DNA of 64,000 bases from Mantis religiosa (taxonomy: Eukaryota > Arthropoda > Insecta > Mantodea > Mantidae): contig CM060947.1 in NCBI GenBank assembly GCA_030765055.1, forward strand, positions 218,511,271-218,575,270, read 5' to 3'. The notes under the pieces were generated by a model, which was given only the letters and a program-made list of their open reading frames with translations, did not search any database and was not told where the DNA came from. Below, in pieces: positions 35,481-48,011 of this stretch. A program made the position numbers and the translations under genes. Each line of letters starts with the position of its first letter. Position 1 is the stretch's first letter.

Positions 35481-35945
35481 ATATCATCCTGACGGGATGG
35501 AAGTGGATACGCCACTTACGCGAGTCAACCCCGCAGGGAAGACTACCGAAAAACCTCGGTGGGGCCACCTGGTGATCCAGCACACCTTCTACTAGCTTTG
35601 CAGGCTAGTACCCGGGACTTATGAGGCAACCCTCTACCCCCTTCGGGCGGCCGTAGCCTGACCGGAGGTACCCAATTCCCTTGGGGTGTCGGGAACACAC
35701 TGCACCCTCGAGTCCAAACCAATCCGAACAACTCCCTATCGGGAGGGGCTCGGCAGTTCGGCCCGAGATTCTTCTACTAACGTCCGCAGCGCTCGCACTA
35801 CAGCAGCTGAAGGGGACGGATCACCTCCCCTATGGGAATATGAACACCCTTGTAGGTCGCTTCAAAACTTCGTGGTCAGAAACTGCTAGTTTGCCAAACC
35901 ACTGCAGGTGTCAATTAGAACCTATTCTAATTCGACGTGCTGAGC
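35481..35945 (+). mobile_element. Second GC-rich retroelement-like fragment
   Basis: The GC-rich sequence begins right after the previous fragment and contains two overlapping open frames (35681-35950 and 35686-35889), rich in Ser, Thr and Arg, as is common in the 5' ORF of non-LTR retrotransposons. No zinc knuckle or enzyme motif is seen. It ends where AT-rich DNA resumes. It might be the 5' end of a truncated LINE or just an unknown repeat. Confidence 0.3.
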
Positions 35946-35981
35946 CTTAAATGATTATAATTTACGCAACAGAGAAAAATG

Positions 35982-35986
<5 letters not shown>

Positions 35987-36032
<46 letters not shown>
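35987..36032 (+). repeat. (TA)n microsatellite
   Basis: An uninterrupted TA dinucleotide run of about 46 bp. Confidence 0.95.
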
Positions 36033-36034
<2 letters not shown>

Positions 36035-38996
36035 CTTAAGGCTCGAACCACCGAACACCATTCGCTGCGAATGCGCATCACATTACGCAGCTATTCCACC
36101 TGCTTTACAGCTCGGACTTCACCGAAATAGTTGCACAATATGTGCCGCCGCAGGTTCTCACATTTACAAATGTAGGACGTCATTTTCTACCCTCCACATT
36201 TCTGCCATCTTCTAAGAAAATTTTTGTTAATATTTGAGAATTCAATTTCTGAAATTGAATGAATTTCTAGCTTATGTTTCCTTTTAATTCGTTTATATAC
36301 GGGGTATGTTACATACACTTTTTCCACCGGAGTCGGGTCAATTTCTGTAATTACACTTTTGCGAAAAGTCAGAGCTTATCCAAGCTTAATATTTTTGTGA
36401 TGAAGCATGCTTCCATTGACATGGTTATGTTCCGTCGTACAGTAACAGATACTGCATCACAAAGAAATCCGATTTTATACATGAAATTCTCTTCTGTATG
36501 TGCATAGGAGCTGTATTTTCAGAACAAGCAATAAATGCAGAGAGGTATAGGAACGACATTGCATTTATTCAACAGCTGACCGACGTTGAATATTACAGTT
36601 CGATCATTTTCACCAAGACTCTGGCTACAACCAAATCAATGATGAGTCATTAAGTTTAATTTACGAAAACTTTGAAGAAAAGGCTGCTAGTTAAGTATTA
36701 TGGCATTCAAGATCCCTTGATTTTACTGTATGCGATATTCATGTGTATGGGATGTACACCTGAATTAAACATCGTATGCACGAATCTCCATATACTGGAA
36801 TAATTCAACGAAAACATCAGCAAGAAATTCACTTCATTTCAGTGTAAATGAAGAAGTACCTAAATGTGCCTTTTGGTACCACTATAATCTCTACCTTTGC
36901 ACTTTCTACCATTTAAACCGAACCGACAATCAGCATATTTGTTGAACTTATATTCCCGTTACGTGCAACACAACGGCAAGCAATATTCTGATGTATATTA
37001 GTCACGAATATAGCTTCTGTTGCTAAGTAGGTTGAATTTTATATGATTATCACGCAGCGTTCACTTGACTTCAGAGGAACGAAGTGTTGCATATCTTAAG
37101 GATTATATGAGATAATAGTTTAATGATCCCTTGGCTGTATGTGGATAAAATAATTTGGTTCAGATTATCGTAGAAAATTTGACATCTACATGCCAAAAAA
37201 TAGACACGGGATATAAATACGAAAGTTTAACAGAAAAAGGGGAAGGGAATTAGACTATTTTCCAAACGCTTTGCTATAATTTGTTCCCTTCTACAAGGAC
37301 AAAGCAATATAAACGTACAAACGAGCAAATATATGTGAAACACAGGAATGTTTTTATGTAAAAATTGAATCATGCTGAAGCATCAATATTTTTATGAAAT
37401 ATGACGTCTTCCCCAAGCCAATTACTTCGTTCATAATATCTCTGTAAATTAAATACCACTGCACTGCGGTATGTAAATAGAAATGAAGAACCAATGTGGC
37501 CTTGAGACACACATCAGGTGTTGGAGTGCACGTCTTATTTAACTCTAAGAGGGGGACACTTGAAATGACGTCACGAGGGCGATGGGGTACTAAAATTGGC
37601 GAGGCCATGTCCTCATCTTTCATTTGCTCTACATCTTAAGCCATCAAGGTTGTTATGCGATCCGCTTGGCGACAGTGCAGGACGAATGCGTTTCACTTTC
37701 CTTCTCTGCTACAGACTGGATCCGAACCAAGAATAGTTGTGTCCACGAGCAATTTGGGGCAGTGCTAACGTTCTCCCCATCTGGCCAAAACATTAAATAT
37801 CTCTACGAGTATGATGGCTATGCACAAGATCTGGGAGAGGTAGAGAGATAAATTTTGGTAAGCAATAAGGCGTGATCAACGCCAAATCACAGTTTAGCTG
37901 AGGAACTTACGTTTTCTACGCCTTCAAATGGATGAGAAACTGTTTTCCACCCAACTGGATACAGATATTTTACCCAAAATACACGCTTTTACGATTCTAA
38001 AAAATACACGCGCGATAGTAACACAACAACCAATAAATATCAAACTTTACAGTACAGTTCAATTAACTTACATAGTGTGCGGATATAACTTATATATACA
38101 GATATAGTGTGAAGATTCTGTCTGCCACAATACAGTGTTTGTTACGTTATTTTTAAGTGGTGAAATGCAAATAGCTATATTTTCAAACAAGTAAAATAGC
38201 AAGCTGCTTTTAAAAACTTCAACAATAGCTTCGACCTCCGTATCCCACTTGCACCTACAAGGCAACGTGCAATGAAATTAAACCCACGTTTACTTCGATT
38301 GACAGAGACAAAAATAAATGCTGTATGGGCAGACACACAATGGTATTTTTAACGAAATGAACTAATGCAGAGTTATACAATATTTAAATAAGCATATTTC
38401 GCAAACGGATCGGATACAACACTTTGCCTGATTCCCCGTCAGAATGTTAACCATGTTACGTGTGAAAGTTGTAGCTACCATGCCGTTTCACATGTTTATT
38501 GTTCCTTTTGGCAATGGAAAGTATACAATTAGTTGCTATCTGAAGTTTCAATACAAATGTGGAACAACGCAGTAATTAAGCATTTATGCCCCACATCTTC
38601 CTTGCCTGCAAGCTACGAAATCTAAAAATAGATTGTGTTGATTTAACACGAATATCTTTAACAGAGATTTAATACTGTAATATTGCTCGCCCAGTGCTCT
38701 ACCATCAACTCAATTGTTTATTTGTTCCCTCACAAGAGAAAATTGCTGCTCCAAGTTACGAACCAACAACCTCTGTAAAATACAATTGCATTAAACTTCG
38801 TAACGTAGGGCGTCTTCTTCATATTCTTCATATTCAAAAATTCTACTGTTGCACTCGCATGGTTTTCTATATTAGCTCTTCTCAAACTATTTTTTCAAAG
38901 CTTATTCTTCATTCCATTTATTAATAGAGATAAAATGGCCTTCAACATCTCGTTCTACTTATAAAAATACAGCAGAACTACAACGATAGTCAAATA
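36033..38996. other. Unassigned sequence
   Basis: No recognisable gene. A plus-strand open frame at 37624-37851 begins near a possible acceptor ('gctacag' before ACTGG at about 37713), but it matches nothing known to me. Confidence 0.35.
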
Positions 38997-39899
38997 CGAG
39001 GGCTGTTCAATAAAGAATGATCTCTTTTTTTTACGGTCATAATATTTCGCACTAAAATTCAATCTTATTATATTCTGTTAGCTTAATGTGAAACAAACAC
39101 GCCCTAGTAGTTTCATTGTTCCTACTCCTGGTTCCCGACTGTAAGAATCCGGCAAATTCAGACATGTTCAGTATCGCCTACCACTGCAATGGAGGTAACA
39201 CGCGACGAACAATATGCGGCTTTGAAGTTCTGCTTTCGTCTCAACAAATCTTCAGTTGAGGCCTATACAATGTTACAAGAGGCCTATGGAGAGTCTGTTG
39301 TTCCCTACAGCACAGCTCGAAGGTGGTTTAAAATGTTTAAAGAGGGGAGACAATCAATTTCAAAGGAAGGTGGACCCGGTGCTCCAGTTACTGCTCTTAC
39401 GGAAGAAAACCTCAACACTGCTGCTGCCATTATGAGAGAGGATCGACAAATTACCTTAAGATCACGTTCTGAAACAATGAACATTTCATTGGGTGCCACA
39501 TTTCCGTGAAGTAGGATGGATACTGATCCACGATAATGCGCGGCCGCATGTTGCCAATGTTGTTGCTGACTAACTTGCAAAAATCAACATGAAGTGCATC
39601 CCCTCACCCCCTTATACTCCGGATTTAGTCCCATGTGACTTTTTTCTATTCCCTAACTTGAAGAAACGCCTTCGTGGGCGGTAATATCCATCATCAGAAG
39701 CAATGGTGAAGGCTGCGGAGGCAATTTTGAAGGATATCTCAAAAATGGTTTCCAGCATGTCTTTGAAGAGTGGCAGAACCGCTGGAACAAGTGTATCGCA
39801 TTCAGGGGAGAGTATTTTGAGAAGGACCATCACAATTATGAGGATGAGTAAAGGTAGGTTGTGAAAAAAAAGTGATCATTCTTCATTGAACAGCCCTCG
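38997..39899 (+). mobile_element. Internally deleted mariner with well-preserved ends
   Basis: The 903-bp element is flanked by TA on both sides (38995-38996 and 39900-39901). Its terminal repeats match closely: CGAGGGCTGTTCAATAAAGA at the left, and the right end is the reverse complement of CGAGGGCTGTTCAATGAAGA, continuing with 'atgatc' in both. It contains the two ends of a transposase gene with the middle missing. Confidence 0.93.
39189..39851 (+). pseudogene. Mariner transposase with central deletion
   Basis: The first part (39189 to about 39480) encodes the N-terminal DNA-binding region: 'EQYAALKFCFRLNKSSVEAY', 'YSTARRWFKMFKEGRQSIS' and 'TAAAIMREDRQITLRS'. Near 39490 the frame jumps to 'VGWILIHDNARPHVANVVAD', the second catalytic aspartate (HDN). 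It then continues through 'PYTPDLVPCDFFLFPNLKKR' with the third aspartate, to 'GEYFEKDHHNYEDE' and a stop at 39849-39851. The first catalytic aspartate region (V-D/G-D-E-x-W) and roughly a hundred or more residues between are missing. Single stops (after VVAD and after GR) add further damage. Confidence 0.88.
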
Positions 39900-42800
39900 T
39901 ATTTTCTTGAAATCCCGTATCTTCGCATGAACAGGGAGCATACAAAGAAAACAAGAACAGCCATTTGTAGTTGAAAATTCAAATCAATAACAAAGAATTT
40001 GATTAATTCTACAAAAAATGTATTTTGACATAATTATGTTTTAACGCAATTCTATCTCTTCATTGAATGACGTTTTATATAACTCACAAATTATAAAAAA
40101 ATTATTCAGAGTGAAACATTACAGGCTGTTCTCAGAAAATTCTTGAAACACATTTGTCATGCAAATATCTTAAAGCATGTGGTAGTTTCGTCTAAATCAT
40201 TAGAGCCATTTCGATAAAATAAAAAATAAAGAAATGTTTGTCAATGCAAAAGGTGTTTGAGGTGACGATAAAATCTTCTTGACATGCTTGAAAGATCCTG
40301 ACGTTATTCCAGCTCTCCCCCTCCCCCCACAACCACACACAAATGCTTCCTTCCTTTTTTTCGGAGAACTTAGGCACACGTAGTATTTTGCATCTGTCCA
40401 TAAATCGTAGATTGAGAAATCAATGTCGGTATTAATGCTAAGTTTAAGTATAATACCAATAAGCAGGGAATCAAAATTTCTAACAGCAATTTAGACCACA
40501 CATGACATATTCCTTTTAGTGGATACCGCATATAACTACTTAGCGAAGAACTTTTCCAGCTCTGGATCCAGATGTGTAAAATACCACACACTACAAATCA
40601 TTCGAAAGTGAGCTTCAACTTCAGAAGAGGACCAAAGATTTCATGATTTTCATCTTAAATCTTGTATCCTTAAGGGGTACATCCACATCCGGTAGCGTCA
40701 ATTCGGCGCCTGCCAATCATTAATAATGTCATATTGGTCACATAGCTAGCACAAATGTGACTTGAAGGAAACCTTGAGGATGGGCAACTCAAGGGCAACT
40801 TTGATATCATGATCCTCCGAACACGGCCTCAGCTTATGTAATACTAATCAAGCGTTCAAGTTCGTTTCCAATGACCTATCTGTTGATGTACATTGGATAT
40901 CAAACACTTCCGGAATACCATCATGAATGCTGTGATTATAACTGTATACATAGGTAATATTAACTGTATTTCTTCGATTGTATTTGCTGTCACTGGTTCA
41001 TAGTTTAACGACGAGAAACAGTGCAACAAGCACTTACAACAGGATGGAACGTAGATCCGACAGTAAGTCATTTATCGACGACAGAACTTTTCCAAGAGAT
41101 TTGACGAATAAATTAAGGTAGCGAGACAGGTCTAATGACTTCAAAATGTGTTTTGCTGGCTTCAATTGTCTGCAAATAGTGACCACCCCATCTCAAGTTA
41201 TATTCTCATTTTTCTCATTAAAGTCTCGTCTTTCTTGCTGCTTCACAAATTTCTTATCGAATCGACATCGTTTCTTAGGCGTGCGACGTAGCCATGAGCT
41301 GCCACTTCGTCTCCAGGTTGTACAAGGCAATTCTTCCGGAGAGCTGCTAATGCTTAGTTCAACCAGAACAAAAGCTACCTCAAGAAATCGGTCTTCTGCC
41401 TCCTCTTCCCGTTATAAGCCAAATTGTTCGCCACTTCTTCCCGGACCTCCAAGACATTTCAAGAGGTGTGGCGCACAACATCGGCATACGAACCCGGCAG
41501 CCCACGCATCTACGAGAAGACTGCCTTATAATAATCTCAGTGATGCTATCTCACGATACCTATCACTGATTGACTTTCCATTCAACGGCCTTTGTAACTC
41601 GTCGGTGTGCCATAAATCCCCAAAGGAGACAGTTAAGAGTTACAAGGGCCATCCTCTGCATGTTATTTTTTTCTACCTGATCTGAGTATAACGAAAATAT
41701 AGATCTGAGCAATGCTGTACTCACCGATTGAAGATCAGTGGTATCAATTTAGAGAAAATATAGTTTCGGCAAGACCTTAAACGACTTGAGCGATAGACTG
41801 AATTCCCAAATACTAGACAGCCATAAACAAATTGACGTGTTCTTACGGTAGCGGTAGCCGAAAACACCACGGATTCTCTTAAGTCAGTGCCCGACGCTAC
41901 CATGCAACTGAGACAATGTCCAATCTTCCTCGGCGGCGCCGAAGTTCTCTCAATAGCGGCAAAAATACTGTGGTTTAAGTCTTTGATGACACTGCCGCAA
42001 CAGCATCATCTTGTTTAGTACACCCTTGGGCACGACACCTATCAAAATATTGTAGGTAGCTATAGTTCCAAGCTTTTTAACACAATTTGGCTGCAGTTTT
42101 GATATCACAAATTTGCAAAGAGAACACACAGCTATAGATTCTCTAGTAGGCTTTGTGTCACTCTTGCATCCCCAGTAGCAGGGCAGCCCACACATGATTG
42201 TGACGCTGTTTACTGTAGCGTGTACTTGATATCTGCTGATTGGTTGCTTCCTGCTTTAGCGCTCGTAGTGATACCTAGTTCTAGTAAATGGGACCTCAAT
42301 GCCATTTGACCTATCCAACCAACTTGCGCTAATCTGGGAATGTTTATGTGAAGACGGTTCTTTAAAAAGCTCTGCCTGCAGCTAAACACATGTCCGCAAA
42401 CGGAGGCGAATGCACTGTAACAATTAAACAGGGGTTGTGAGGACTGTACCGGAACTGTGGGCTATGACAGTTGACTGACAAGTTTAGAGAAATGTAATCT
42501 TTGTATATCAACGTGACTAATATAAGCACAGGTCAAAGAACTGTATCTTGGTCATTTCTCTGAGCAAGACTTTCATCTAATATTTGGGATATTTCTTTAA
42601 TGCTTTTAGCTACTTTTCACATATCAAAATACTTGGTGCCGCTACTTTTTCAATACGGCACAACCTTGGAGTACCGATATGTACTATGCAACACCACTAC
42701 ATTTAGCTTAATGTTACTCCAAGTTTAAGATATTTGAACCTCTTCGGACTTCACTTAAAATGCAGACTATGAAACTATTAAGCAGGTGATAACTATACAT

Positions 42801-43849
42801 TTTGAAGAAACAAATTTTCCAATGAAATGGCTAAACAAAGGCTTCAAAAACTCTACAATGAAACACTTTTAGTAGTGCGAGTAGTTTTAGTGTTTCCCGG
42901 AAATAAATGAAAACTGTAAAATTCGCATAAATCAAAACGGTCTGCATCAACTATTACAATTAAAGGTGAACCAATTTAGCAATTAGCAGTCAGCGTGATT
43001 ACTGGCTCTGCTCTTGATCAACATTTAACATAAGAAACAATTTTTAATGAGAAAACTGGCGATTGTCTTTGTAAATCATATTAAGGTTAGACAATACCAG
43101 TTAGCTAATACATTTAATGAAGGCGTAACCATTTCGAATGTTTGAGGATATAGAATTAAACCGTTTCTGAATCTTACCATGAGAAATTGTATATCTTAGT
43201 TCTTGTAACTTATCAATATATTTCCGTAACACCTATGAGATGTGCAAGTAGCCTGAGTTGCTGAAATGTTCGCTTTGTGGTTACCGTCAATGTGTAATAC
43301 ACCAGCGACGTCTTCAGATTTTACGGACTGTCGATAATTGACTACAATAAAGTACTCCAGGAAAGGCGCGCATTTTACTTTTATTAACTTAAGTAGAGCT
43401 TACATTATGATCCTCCTCCAAAGTTCCTACTATACGTTGCCAATTGTGAAGTCTATCGTACGTGTTTCTGCACTTTTGATCGACCAATTTTAGGAACATA
43501 CTGAACTAGTTGCCCTAGCTACACTTGTAACTATTTGCCTCTTCAGAAAATAAATTACCTGTCAAATGACTTCTCGGGATACAAGTTCAACTTAAGCATC
43601 TTACATTATGCATTGCTTTTAATACACGAACTTTATTTCAATTATTTAACTCTCTCCGTATCATTTGTTTATACTATTATTACTCTTACGTATCAATAAC
43701 TTCGGTATCACAAATGAAAATATATATTTCGTGTGGGATTTCAAAGAGGCACCTAGAGACTTCGTAAAGAAATTCTTTGGAGGTACTCGGTTTCACCATA
43801 ATTGGGCTGTATTGCCCAATGGTGGTTTCCTTTTAACGTCACCATAACA
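39900..43849. other. Unassigned sequence with one long open frame
   Basis: About 40130-40220 resembles the degenerate repeat patches at 18290 and 26810. The plus-strand frame 41146-41685 (179 codons) is Ser/Arg/His-rich with no known motif. The minus strand over about 41195-41420 reads a different, charged peptide including 'LRRTPKKRCRFDKKFVKQQE', ending at a stop. Neither can be assigned, and composition here is closer to balanced than in the surroundings. Confidence 0.3.
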
Positions 43850-44020
43850 CTGTCCTATCGGACGATGAATGAAATGGGTGAAATGATGCTTAAATGATTC
43901 CACGATCCATAGAGTTAGTGTTATCCGACATTCACCTTTCATGTTAAAAGAAAACCTTGGAGAAAAGAAAAACCTTATCCAGAAAACTCACCCCGTCCGA
44001 AGTCACAACTCGGGACCTCA
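43850..44020 (-). repeat. SINE family A, truncated at its head
   Basis: Diverged but collinear with the other family A copies from the tail ('gatgaatgaaatgggtgaaa' at 43864) to the B-box region ('actcgggacctcat', about 44008-44021). The left arm of the inverted repeat starts exactly there. A second head fragment of the same family, 'gaactcgggacttcttgaac', lies in the loop of that inverted repeat at about 44262-44290. Confidence 0.7.
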
Positions 44021-44663
44021 TTAGAGATCTTGCTGATTATTCCCTGTTTACAATATGTTTTATTTGGAATTTTGAAGTTTCAAGTGACCGAATCTATACA
44101 GTTCTATACATGGGCAGTATGACTCTTCTGTGACGCAGACTTTTTTCCGGTTGGTCATTTAGTGGCCTTTGAACACACACAAAGTTGCAAAGGTTTGTGG
44201 TTCTAGGTGTTCTTCCAATACTTACAATATCTGTGCACTCTGCGAGTGTGACCGAGATTAGAACTCGGGACTTCTTGAACGTGAGGCAGACACTACAGAG
44301 GCGGATCCCAATGGTGTGGATTCTTTTCTCCAGAATATAAGGTAACAACAACAATGTTTTTAACATAGCAGCTACAATCACTAGCAATTCAACAGACTCA
44401 CCTTCTGAACTGTTTTCTCTGCGAGAACAAAAAGCACATCCATCACCTCACTATATTGTATTGGAAGAACATCTAGAACCACAAACCTTTGCAACTTTGT
44501 GTGTGTGTGTGTGTTCAAAGGCCACTATATAACCTACCGGAAAAAAATGCGTCACAGAAGTCATACTGCCCATATACAGAACTAATATAGTTTCGGTCAT
44601 TTGAAACTTCAAAATTCCAAATAAAACATACTGTAAATATGGAATAATTAGGAAGATCTCTAA
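44021..44663. repeat. Inverted repeat, arms about 210 bp, spacer about 220 bp
   Basis: The left arm 44021-44230 ('ttagagatcttgctgatta' through 'tcttccaatacttacaatat') is repeated in reverse complement at 44452-44663. Identity is about 85% by eye, and the right copy has an expanded (GT)n run near 44500. The spacer holds a SINE family A head fragment. The arms could be two inverted copies of one repeat or the arms of a foldback element. Confidence 0.75.
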
Positions 44664-44707
44664 TACGGTTGGATCAACTAGATTACACGTGTGTTGCTTT
44701 ACAAACA

Positions 44708-44951
44708 AAATGTGTAGTGTTTAACGCCCGCTTTTACTACATACGGCACCGCAGGCGGTGACACTGGTGATGCATGAGATGAAGATGGAGCACCGGTGGA
44801 ATGAGATGGCGGGGGAAACCGGAGGTCCCGGAGAAAACCCGCCCCAACGCCGTGTTGTCCACCACAAATCTCACTTTGCGGTCGCCTGGGATCGAACCCG
44901 GGCCGCCTTGGTGAGAGCCAAGCGGTCTAACCACTGAGCCACGGCGTGGCC
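44708..44951 (-). repeat. tRNA-derived SINE, family B, intact with 12-bp target-site duplication
   Basis: On the minus strand it begins 'ggccacgccgtggctcagtg', with A box 'tggctcagtggttag' and B box 'gggttcgatcccagg', then 'tttgtggtggacaacacgg', 'gggcgggttttctccgggac' and a short 3' end. It is bounded by the 12-bp duplication gctttacaaaca (44696-44707 and 44952-44963). Confidence 0.9.
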
Positions 44952-44963
44952 GCTTTACAAACA

Positions 44964-47840
44964 GCAGATCCAATTAATGTTACTGGGCTTATTTAGAATG
45001 CTCTGAATTATCAATTTCAGTTATGAAGACTATTCCAAGATTAAAACATAGTAATCATTTTCAAAAACAAATTATTCAGTAGAATACTCATATTCCCTTC
45101 TAAAAATGCAGCACAATGGACCGAAATATTACCAACAGCAGAAGTCATGCCTCGGAAGTGAAGATAAAAAGTTTCTACAAGAATGCGTGATAGTTTGTCC
45201 AATTCTTGTTGCTGTTACGCTGTAGGAAGATATTTTCTAGCATAAATCAGAATTAAAAGAGATGAGAAGAGGCTTATACAGTGTGTAGGTAATGCATTTG
45301 GAGAAGTTTTAATGAATTATGGCTTTATACACTCTTACTCAGACGTGCATGATGCACAACGCGCGTTAACGGCGATGAACTAACATAGTAATTACAAGTG
45401 TCATTCATCTGGCCTTCGTCAGAGTGGAACGCTAAGCTTTATCTAAAATCTAATATACAACTACTATCCTTGACCTTTTGACTGCTACATACTTTATTCA
45501 TGCAAGCGACCGCGTGGTGATGCTCTGCCACAACGACCTTCCTCACGCGTACAGATCCCTACCGACGATCTGTGTGCTTTGGATGGGGTAAATAGGATGT
45601 CAGCGCACCAGCTCAAAGACAACGGTACCTTGTGTAAACAATGAAATCCGAAATTAAAAAAAAAAAAAAACGATCAAAGGCATAATACAGAGATACTACT
45701 CGTGTACATAAAGATGTTGCCAAAAGCGAAGGAATCAAACAGAACCACATAACGCTTTCCGGATATATCCATCATTAGCAAGGAAAGATTAATCATCTGC
45801 GTCATAGTATCCAGAGATGTGTAATGCTCAGCAGAAATTTGCATTAAATCCTAATTTATTATGCTACTTATATCCAGGCATCTCTCATGGACAACAGATA
45901 GGTTTTCGGAGAAACTCTCGTGGCTTCAATCTAAATGTGTACTACTTAAGGCACCAAACGATTTTCCTATTTGCGTTAATTTACTTCATAAAAGCCTCAT
46001 TTACACAGATAAATGGTACACATTCTTTCCATGCCAGATCACTTTTTCCCACATTCCTAAGTGAATTAGCTATGTAGCACGTTCTCTTTGAGAACGAACA
46101 CTGTTAATAGCTGTAGTGCTCGCTTTAAAACTTTCCCACGCATTCCTCAATGAATGGAAGTCAAGATACTTTGGTCCCCCTACAGTTTGCAAAAAAAAGT
46201 TTTGCAAGCCAAAGACTGAGGAAGTGCCAGCTTCTGCTCTGCGGCATTAGCTTCCGCAAATATAACGTTTGTGTAATGTACTCATTAATCATTCCTGCTC
46301 GTGCACGAGGGAATTTTGAAAAAGCAAAGCAAATCTCCCCTCCCCTCTAACGCTGACATTGGACCTTCAAACGAATCCGTCTTGTGTTAGCTATTAAGCT
46401 GTTTATTAAATATGCTGAAATTTATTTTTGTAATTACAGGCTTGAGGAAAATTAATCGCAAAGATTATTTTAATAGTAAACCGTACCTTTTACTACAACA
46501 CCAGAGCTATAATTTACAGTTTGGCGCTTCCTTGTAGGGACGTACGCGGGATACTTTAATTCTTTTTGCGTGTCCTTTTTGCTCCGTTTGAGTGGAGTAC
46601 ATTCAAGGCCGTCAAGGGCTTCGTGACCTTGCAGCCACGCCACGGCATTTTTGTGAATTATTCGGTTCAAAGCACGGAACGAATACTTCAAAACATGTTT
46701 ATTCCCAGCAAAAGCAAGTTTTTTTTTTTTTCTTCTTATTTTGCTAAATGACAAAGCTAGTCATACGGACAAGCGAGGTTGCATTGGCACGTATTCGGAT
46801 AGTCACGGGATCATGCCGTCTTTTGTTTCTTTATTTTTACTGTCTGATAGCATGGATTCATGCAGAATGTCAGAATAAAACCATTAGGCATGACTCAAAG
46901 GATCTACAGTGAATATATGCTAATAAATGTCTTGTCTAACTGCACATACCCAAGTTGGATTAAGTGAAATTTCTGCGAAAGAATTTATTATACATATTGC
47001 TGCTGTTGGCTGTATCTTTGATTTAATACACTTACTATTTAAACCATGCTTAGCTGTTTCGTTGAATTACCTGAGAAATCCCAACCTTTCCTGCTAAGCA
47101 CGAATCCAAAAGGAGCTCCGGTTTCTACCGGTCCGACCTGGCCAACTGTTAGAAAACCTAAATCCAGATCCATCCTTGGCCAGGTCGTGACAATATTATT
47201 AATTACTCTTGAAGCCACATTCTGGTGAAGCATGTGCTTTATTTAATACGGGATAGTCTAACAGAAAACACTCGTATAAGCACTGTTAAAAGTATAGCTA
47301 GTTAACAAGGCGTTTAGTAATTTATTTTCTACAAGAAAATTATTCGAACAGTTTTCATGCATGGCCAAAAGCAACAACAAATAGCTTTGAATATTGTTCC
47401 TAAAATAGATATAGGTGGCACATTCCTTCTGATAACGCTCGCCATAATCGGTGAGTGCGGTGCCAGGAAAGACCGGATAGCCACTGGGAAGAAATTGTTG
47501 ATAAAACTACTGCCCACATTAAACATTTGGAATGGGCAGTGTACAGCTAGTGTACAGCTCTTCCGACTGTTCGTAGGAAAGTTGTCCTAGAATTATTAGA
47601 TTTTTTTCAAGAATACCTCCTTAACTTTTTTTTTTACTAATAAATGGTCCTAACTTGCATAACTGATATACTATGTAAACTGATTTTTCCCTTTATTCTA
47701 AATAAATCTGGTATGGTTGGTATACCAAACACAAGTACAGTATATTTCAAGTGACTTATTTACTTCCATAACCAGAACTTCTCTAGTAATTCGTTATTGA
47801 TTTGAAATGTTTAATGCCTTATCAATAACAATGTTTTACA
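44964..47840. other. Unassigned sequence with some coding-like frames
   Basis: A minus-strand frame at 46470-46754 (94 codons) is basic, with 'ALNRIIHKNAVAWLQGHEAL' and 'ECTPLKRSKKDTQKELKYPA'. It runs through an A-run near its start and reaches a possible donor (GTAAAAGG at about 46490). Another frame at 47046-47228 is Pro/Thr-rich on the plus strand. Neither matches a family I know. Confidence 0.25.
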
Positions 47841-48011
47841 AACCATTTAGATGTTTCTTATGTCATGTAAAAGGTATGGAAAAACCATTAATGTTTCTTA
47901 TAATGTAATGTAAAAGGTATGGGAAAACCATTAAATGTTTCTTATAATGTAACGTAAAAGGTATGGAAAAACCATTAAATGTTTCTTATAATGTAACGTA
48001 AAAGGTATGAA
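47841..48011 (+). repeat. Tandem repeat, about four copies of a 44-bp unit
   Basis: Units start with 'atgtttctta' at 47851, 47891, 47935 and 47979 and contain 'aatgtaacgtaaaaggtatg' and 'gaaaaaccatt'. The first spacing is 40 bp, the next two 44 bp; the last copy is partial. Confidence 0.92.

Noticed and set aside
41146..41685. 179-codon plus-strand open frame as a gene
   Set aside because: Ser/Arg-rich with no motif, and the opposite strand has an equally plausible frame; not enough to call a gene.
44930..44951. tRNA gene (GCTCAGTGGTTAG box)
   Set aside because: The tRNA-like head lacks a proper cloverleaf end and is followed by a SINE body inside a target-site duplication; it is a SINE promoter.
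47039..47590. Overlapping frames on both strands as exons
   Set aside because: Plausible composition but no motif and no consistent splice sites.
47841..48011. CRISPR-like array
   Set aside because: Continuous tandem units without distinct spacers, in a eukaryotic context.
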